NCBI GenBank assembly: GCA_029931535.1
Contig: JAQPZY010001523.1
Location: 2,574,001 to 2,638,000, forward strand
Source: Margaritifera margaritifera
Lineage: Eukaryota; Mollusca; Bivalvia; Unionida; Margaritiferidae
Length of the DNA: 64,000 nucleotides
Direction of reading: 5' to 3'
In this document: positions 50,101-59,100 of the stretch, piece after piece
Layout of the letters: each line of letters begins with the position of its first letter
Numbering within the stretch: the first letter of the stretch is position 1
The notes under the pieces: generated by a model
Seen by the model: only the letters and a program-made list of their open reading frames with translations
Told to the model about the DNA's origin: nothing
Database searches by the model: none
Position numbers and translations under genes: made by a program

Positions 50101-53100
50101 TTGACTCATAAACAGCTTTGAAAAGGTTATTTGTTGAACTTGCTGAACAGTTCAACAGCAGTTTTCTGAAACGTGTAATCAAGAAAAATGCAATTCTGTG
50201 AACCTATTTATTATTGCGTGCTATTTTTTTTTGCGGTCTTCATGCGAGGATCATCTAAATAATTAAACAGTCATGACTCACAAAAATTAGTCAAACCTGT
50301 GTATAGTAGTTATCCTTGGGAATGGCTCAAAGTAGCCTTTATAGACAGGTGACCTTTTAATAGATGGTTACTTATGGACTAACTTGATAGATGAATGGTG
50401 GGAGGGGAGCAAAAAAGACAGCAGAAACAGTATTCATAATTCCGATCATTATAAAAAAAATGATGTTTGGTTCTTTTTATTAACACCCTCCATCCCCAAT
50501 CTCATACTCCTATCAGTTTTTGGACTGCTAGGTTCAAGTTCAAGGTCACTGAACTGAAAATGTGACTTTCCATTCTGCATGGTAAGTCACGTTTCCTTGG
50601 CCTAATTATCATTAGATTTCATGCATAGATTTCACTGGGGCAGGGGCAGAGCCCTATTGATTCTGAGGGTGAGGTGAAAGGTCAAGGTCGCTGGAGCTGA
50701 CATTGCTTTTATTTTTTTGTATCCATTTGATAAGTTTCCTGGATCCAATTTTCATTAAACTTCATAGGTAGTCTACACTTGGATTGAGCCATCACCCAAA
50801 TGATTCTTGGGCCCAGAGTTAAAATATGGCTAAGGTCACTGGAGCTAAAACTGTTATTTTGGGTTCCACATGACAAGTCCACTTTCCTCCAGTTTTCCAC
50901 ACCTAATTATAATCAACTTCATAGTTGCATTATGCTTGAGGAAGGCAGCTCCCTGTTGAGTCTGCAATTGATTGATCAAAGGTAAAGATCACTAAGCATG
51001 AAATTGATATTTAATAGCTATAGGGTGGGGGTTCAACCATTTTTCTGATGGTTATTTTATTATTTAACTTAAAACAATATAATAAACCCTGAACTCTTAA
51101 CATTTAAGATGTAAAAGATGCATGGATTTATGCAAATCTGATTGTTTACAGAAACAATATGTACTTTGGACTGTGCATGGTGACCACTGACTGCATTAAA
51201 CAGGTGACCACTATATGCAAGACAGTTACAAGCAAAAAGTGACATGACTAGGTGAAACTGACCGTTATGTATAGGTGAACATTATATAGAGGTGGCCATT
51301 TATACAGGTTTGATTGAAGATGTATTAGTCTCTACATATAAGTATAATTAGCACAAATATTTATACAGATTTGATTGTAGATGTATTAGTCCCTACATAT
51401 CAGTATAATTAGCACAAATATTTATACAGTTTGATTGTAGATGTATTAGTCCCTACATATCAGTATAATTAGCACAAATATTTATACAGGTTTGATTGTA
51501 GATGTTTTAGTCCCTACATATCAGTATAATATACATAAATATTTATATAGATTTGATTGTAGATGTAATAGTCCCTACATATCAATATAATTAACACAAA
51601 ATATTTATACAGGTTTGATTGTAGATGTATTTCTTCCAAGATATCAATATAATTAGCACAAATATTTATTCAGATTTGATTGAAGATGTATTAGTCTCTA
51701 CATATCAGTATAATTAGCACAAATATTTATACAGGTTTATTGTAGATGTAGTTTGAGTCTTAGCTCAGCTAGCTAGCGTGGATATGTGAGAAAGCTTGCC
51801 AGTAGCTTCCTGTGGGTCAGTGGTCCTTCCCATGTCTTCCAAGGTTCTTCCTCCACCAAATATACTGGCCGCTATGTATAGCCTATCATGTGCTGAAAAA
51901 CAGCATTAAACCTCACAAAACCAAACCTTGATTTTAGATGTATTAGTCCCTACATATCAATATAAATCAATATAATTAGCACAAACATTTATACAGGTTT
52001 GATTGTTGATGTAATAGTTCCTATCAATATAATTAGCACATATATGTTTTACATACAAAAACTGCAAAATTGAGTAGCTACAAAATAAAGTTAGTAAGTT
52101 ACAGTAAGTTAGTCATAATTCACAGAATGTGAAGAAAAAAAAGGACTTTTCTAATGACTAAATTTCTGTTGATACCTAATACTATTTGACACCACATTGA
52201 AGACATTTTTTTTTTAATTAAACTTCACTTGTTTTTTTTTTTGTTTGCTTCTGATTATTCAACAAAATTTTCACAACTTATTTCAAGTTGAAATAAATAA
52301 ACACATCCTGAGGTCCATAATATTTAATTTTCAGTTGCCAAAACAGATGATTAGAAATTAAAACAATATTGGTATCAGCTCGATTAGAAATTAAAACAAT
52401 ATTAGTATCAGCTCGATTAGACATTAAAACAATATTGGTATCAGTTCAATTAGAAATTAAAACAATATTGGTATCAGCTTGATTAGAAATTAAAACAATA
52501 TTTGTATCAGCTCAATAAGAAATTAAAACAATATTGGTATCAGCTCGATTAGAAATTAGAACAATATTGGTATCAGCTCAGTTAGAAATTAAAACAATAT
52601 TGGCATCAGCTCGATTAGAAATTAAAACAATATTGGTATCAGCTCGATTAGAAATTAGAAAAATATTTGTTTCAGCTCAATTAGAAATTAAAACAATATT
52701 GGTATCAGCTTAGATTCTGAACATGGATATTCCTAAGATCAATAATTATAATTTTTTAAAGCTCTAAATATTACAGCCTGAATTCTCATACATGTTATTA
52801 GAAAATGTTACTTTCAATTTGTGTGGGGTTTTTGTATAAGAAAGGTTACAGCTTTAAGGGAACAAATAATTTTTTGTATATTATTTCATAGGCAGCACCA
52901 CAGAGTTTCTGCTATATTATGAGAATCGTTTATCTTTTGAAAGTTTTTGGAATTGTAAAAAATCTTTACATGTTTATTTATGGAACTGAACTTTTAATTA
53001 GCACTATATAGCCAGAATTAAATGACTTGCCATTAAACCCAGTATACATATACATCATAAATACTTGTATAGTATGTGTAATAAAGATAAAGATGATGAA

Positions 53101-56100
53101 ACTCAGCTCACTTCATTACAGCATCCCCAGCAGTTTGACTCAGAAAACCTCTTCATAGCTCGGCTTGTACCTCGCTGTACAGATCCCAGTATAGAAGTGC
53201 GATTGCTAAGCATGGATTGTATACAGCTGACATTACAGATAGGAATCTGTTGTGAAGGTATGGTAAAGTTAGCATGGGTTGTATACAGCTGATATTACAG
53301 ATAGGAATCTGTTGTGAAGGTATGGTAAAGTTAGCATGGATTGTATACAGCTGACATTACAGATCGGAATCTGTTGTGAAGGTATGGTAAAGTTAGCATG
53401 GATTGTATACAGCTGACATTGCAGATGGAAATCTGTTATGAAGGTATGGTAAAGTTAGCATGGATTTATACAGCTGACTTTGCAGATTGGGATCTGTTGT
53501 GAAGATATGGTAAGGTTAGCATGGATTGTATACAGCTGACATTACAGATAGAAATCTGTTGTGTGAGTATGGTCAAGTTAGCATGGATTGTATACAACTG
53601 ACATTACAGATAGGAACTGTTGTGTGGGTATGGTAAAGAACACCTCAGTGCTAGTGGTTCATTAAAACAGTTACAGTTCTTATACAAAGAGTTATTTACA
53701 TTTAAGTAGGACAAATGAGCAATATACTTTTATGAATCATATAAATAAAACCAAGATTTCTTCTTATATTGGTAAAATTTGATGACATTCTAGAGTAAAC
53801 CATTTGAATTAGATATTAATGCCAATGGCCTATTGCTTTCAGAAAAGTAAAAAAAAAATGTTTGCTTTGTTGGAGAAAAAATTTATTGCTCTTTTCCCCT
53901 TATAATTCACAAAGTGAGGTAACCCTTGTGAAAAATTTGTGTCCAGTCAGTTATCAGCTGTATAATAAGTGATCCAAAGGGTGTCAGTATTGGTCTGCTG
54001 TAGAAGTATAAAGTTTATATAATTAGAGATTTCTTCTTGCGTGAATGCAACTCAGTATAACATTATTCTAATATGCCATCTATACTCACGTATAAGCCTC
54101 GTCCAAATGCAAACAACATAGACCCTGATCTGCCATCGCATAATGTACCGGCAGATCAGGATCTATGTTGTGTGTTCTACTGATTAGTCCTTACAAACTG
54201 CATAGATCCAGATCTGCTGGCGCATTATGCGACGGCTGATCTGGGTCTATGCAGTTTGCAGTTGGTATAGGCTTATACATGAGTATATACTGTAGTTACA
54301 GTAATGTTATGACATCATTAATTCATCATGGTAACAGATCATGATTAACTAGAAGTCTGCAGCGAATCAGAAATATGCCAATGCTTTTCTCAGTTATCAT
54401 TACTCACTTGTTATACATATCTACATAAGTGTCCCCACCCCCTCAAGCTCCTCAGCCAGGGGATGGATAGAAATTTCACAACATTGTACATGTCTACAGA
54501 CCACTCCCTGTCATATCCCAAAGTTTGAAGCCTCCATCTCAAACAATGTAGATGTTGTGTGACACTACACATGCATGTGCACACATATCTGTACAGATAG
54601 GATAACATAATTCCCAACTTTTTTTAATAAATGCATGGGAATCACTATGTAAGAGATTGGACCTCATGGAGATCACTGGGGGAGAGACTGGATGTCATGG
54701 TTACGTAATTGTTACTGTACCCGGCAATTAAATAATACACAGGAGAATTTTAGATGCAAGATAAGCTACAAGAATAAAAAGTTTTGTAAAAGACAAAAAT
54801 AAAACAGCAAAAAAAAAAATACAGGCTAATTTGAAAGTGTATACAAATTTAGGAAATTATTAGATATTTACAAGTTGCTACAAACTGACTTTCCAGATTT
54901 CTTTTCCTACATTGATATAATGATCTTGATAAAAGTGTTGGAGTAAAAATTTTAACCCAATAGCATAACACTTACATTTAGTAAGAGGACTATATGATCT
55001 TCAGCCAACTGCAAACTGTTTAGACTCATATCTGCCATTGCAATCTGTGCCAGCTGATCTGGGTCTGTGCAGTTTGTTAGGACTAATTAGTAGAAAAAAC
55101 AACATAGACCCTGATCTGCTGGTGCAATAAACTTGATATACAGGAAATATGCATGTGTTTTACCTGGAAATTGCTGTTGGAGTCAGAGGATGAATATTTC
55201 ATTATGAAGATCAAATTTATGATTGAACAGGTTTGTCCCTATCAGTATTCAGTTGCAGTCTGAATATTCCTTTGTAATGAATATTGTATCAAGAATGGAC
55301 TGTAATTATGTAACATTTATCCTACTGAGATCTGATGATATATGTATGAGACTTGTATTTAGACACATTGTATACTGAGATTATTATGACAAAGTCCACA
55401 GCAAAAGTTAAATTTCTCTGAACTTAATGTCAATTGTTTTTAGCTTTAAAATGTAAGAGTACTGTGAAGTCACTATATTTTGTTGGATATCAGTTTCTGT
55501 GGATTTCGTAGTTGTTACAAAACAATGAATTTGAAGGCCCAACAAACAATGGCAATGATTCTTTTGTGGAAACATTGGAACTCCTTCCCCAGTCCATGAA
55601 TGTAAGTATAAAAAAAATATCATTTTTCACATGAAAATGAAAACTGACGCCTATGACAATAAATGAATTCACTGTGATTCTTTTTCAGACTGTTGAATAT
55701 TCTGACATTACATTAGTGATCATCCTGTAAGACCAGTTTTACATTCATAATCAAGAAAACAATTTATTTCAATGTGAACAGACTGCAAATGGAATGCAAA
55801 TGAAATGCACATTTGGTAAATTGACCTGTTTCAGGATCTGTAATACATGATCAAATACAGTAGGTGTTAAGGACCTTATGAGGGACAGTGTACTGCCTTT
55901 ATGGAAATGTTATTCTGACATCTCTTGTGACATCTTTTACCAGGTTTTGCAGCTGACCACAAAGACTCCATGATAGAAGCTGTGCCAACCCTGAAGGAGA
56001 GGCTGAGAAAGGGAGATCCCAATGTCATGTATAGTGTTGTTAATGATTTGTCAAAGGTCAGCATCATTTTATTCAGTCTAAATTATGCAAATTGTGCAAA

Positions 56101-59100
56101 TCTTCGTTTTGTTTCTAAAGGTTTTGAATGCATCTTTCAGTAATGTTGCCTTAAGAAATGAGATATGTGTAAAACAGTTGCCTTAAGAAATGAGATACGA
56201 GTAAAACAGTCGGTTTAAGTCATGGCATGTACATGTACATTGTTGAGGTTCTGCTGGTTTTATTAATGCATTGATGCATTTGTAAATAAAAATATTTTGT
56301 GCCTGAAGTCATATGACTGGAACTCTGTTTTAAATTAGTCTGCTGAAAGCTTCCTCAGTGCATTTGCTGGATTTACTCATAGAAAGAAGTCCTTCTTAGA
56401 AAGTATCAACTACATTTAAAATACAAAAGCTCTAGCCTTTAGTAGCTTCATAAAAGAAGAATACAAGATATAGGTGAAAAAGCAACATTGTCTATGTTGG
56501 ATGAAAATGAGAAAACAAAGGATCATAAGTAGTTTACCTTACAACCAAAAGCATTTATTCATGAGAAAAAAAGAAAGAGCTAACCAGGGCAAAAAATATG
56601 TCTTCAGCAAACATATAAGAATATGTGATAAATTAATGATATTGCTTCAGATTTTTTTATCTGTGTATTTTGTATTTTGTAGGTTATAGCCAAAAAGTTG
56701 CCACAGGGCCAGCTACTGTCTTTCATAGACTTATTACAAGAGGGTCTTGTTGATCCCCAGTCCCACAGTTCCTCAGGGGCGTGTGTGGTCCTTAATGGGG
56801 TTATGAAGAACAGAGGGGGTGAAGTGCTCAAACAGGTTTGATACATGCTCTAAAAGACCACTGCATACATGCATACATGTGAAAATGCACACTTGCATAC
56901 GCAAAAGGGACTCCTAAACATAAGCAAGAGCACCAACTTGTGTTTGCATGCACACATTAAAGTTCTCAAAAACAAGGACATTCCTCTTTTGGTGGTTGCA
57001 TTTTAAAAATGGCCACAGTCTACTTTTTTTTAGTCTTGATTCATAAATGACAGTATTCATGTCAGTATAATGCAGTGAAACCTGTCTATAGAGTATGCTC
57101 CTGGGACAACAATAATTTTGTTCCTTGTCTACAAGTGTATCTTCTACATAAGTGAAAAGTGTTAGATAAAATGAAGAAAAAATAGGGATTCATAAATGCT
57201 GTCCCTTCATATGCTTCCATATAAGGACATGCCCACTACTATGGTTTCACTGTATTAAGATTGCCAAGAAGTAAGTTTGTAAGTTTAGCACATAATTATT
57301 TTCTTGAAACTTATCACCATGCATGACTAGTGTCTCATTGCCACTTGACATTGTTGGATGAATCAGTCGCAAATTGGATCTCACATGTGCTTTATTCATA
57401 ATGGCCATACTGTGAAAGAGAATGAATATCCTCATTCAATAGCTCCCATCATAAAGGGAGCTAACTCTTCTAGCATGTACATATCAATGATAGGGGCTGT
57501 GTTTATAAATGTATTGTATAGTGCTTATTATAATGAGTATATCATCATAGTTTATTATCAAAAAATTTACCCAAGTCATAATTTTGTAAGCACTTATAAT
57601 ATCAGCATGGAGTTTTCACTTAAAGACTTCCTAAAATGTCTTGTTGGTTTTCAATGAAAAACTATGTCGATCTGACTTCCAGTATGGCTGCCACAATAGC
57701 CATCTTGAAATCTTGTTACTTCTCTTAGATTGTTGGTCATATCAATATTGTGCATTTGCCAAAAGACATCTTATAATGTCTAGTTGGTCCTAAATGGAAA
57801 TGGTGCCAATCTGATATCCAGTATGGCCACCATGGCAGCCATCTTGAAAATCTTCTTATTGTTACTCCTCCAAAACATCAAGTTTTATCAACATGAAGTT
57901 TTCACCAGAAGACTTCTTATGATGTTTTGTTGGTCCTAAATAAAAATGATGCCAATCTGATATCCAATATATGCACTACAGCAGCAAAATTTAAAAATCT
58001 TGTTCTCGCAGAAGAATATCAGAGATGATTTCAACACTCAGCAGTTAAAAGGAAGAAATGATCGTATCTTCAGTTCCTGGAAATTCTTTTCAACCAGTAG
58101 AGCTTTAGTCCCAATGAGGGACTCTTGTTGTTAGAGTCCTTTTTGTTTTGTAGCTTAATAAAGTGTATAACACAATTTCATTAGCACAATTAGTCCCATA
58201 GCTTGATGGAATGCCATGAAATTTGTAAATATTATGGTTATCACCTGAAAATGAACATATCAAGAAATCACTCTGCGGTAAAATAATCTTTAGCTCTACA
58301 TTTTAGCTCTACTGTTCATAGACCATAAGCGCTAATGGGATGGTCTGTCATCCGTTAGCACAAGTTTGTTATCGCTACTCCTAAACTACTTGGAGGATTG
58401 CTATGAAACTTTACACACACATTCATCCCATGATCTAGTTGGTCCTAAATGAAAACGGTGCCACTTGGACATTCAGTATGGTCACCACAGCAGCCATCTT
58501 GAAAATCTTGTTATTGTCCTTTTTGTCATGCAGCTGAATGCATTGTAAGACAGAATCTTGCAAACACAACTTGTCTTGCAGTTTGTTAGGTAGTGCTGTT
58601 AATTTTGGTGTATATTATGGTCATCATGTAAAGGTGCAGATATTGACAAATCTTTGTGCTTCCTTGGTTTTTGTAAGAGCTTCTGCACAAAAATTTCAGT
58701 TATCTTCATAGAGCACTTTTCAACACAGGGCAGGCATATCATGTGCCATTTGCAATGCTTTTGTTGGACTATAGACTCATTTACATCATAGGGGTCTGGT
58801 GTACGAGAGGTGATATATATTTAAATGAGCAAATTGCTCACCATTCCTCTAGTCTTAATTTTGTTTAAACTTAATTTGGTTTAAACTTTGTCACTGTAAC
58901 ATACTCTCCATTCATCTCTGAAAGCCTGACTGTAAAGGTTATGATATCACTAGTCCATGGCACAGTGTTCCTGATAAAGGAAGTATGTCATATCCTGTAG
59001 CCTTTTGAATCATTCTTGTGAAAGAAGCCAAGTCATGCATGAATGTGCAGGGCAAGCAAATGTATTATAAACACTTTAGTTGATCAATTAAGTAGTCTTC

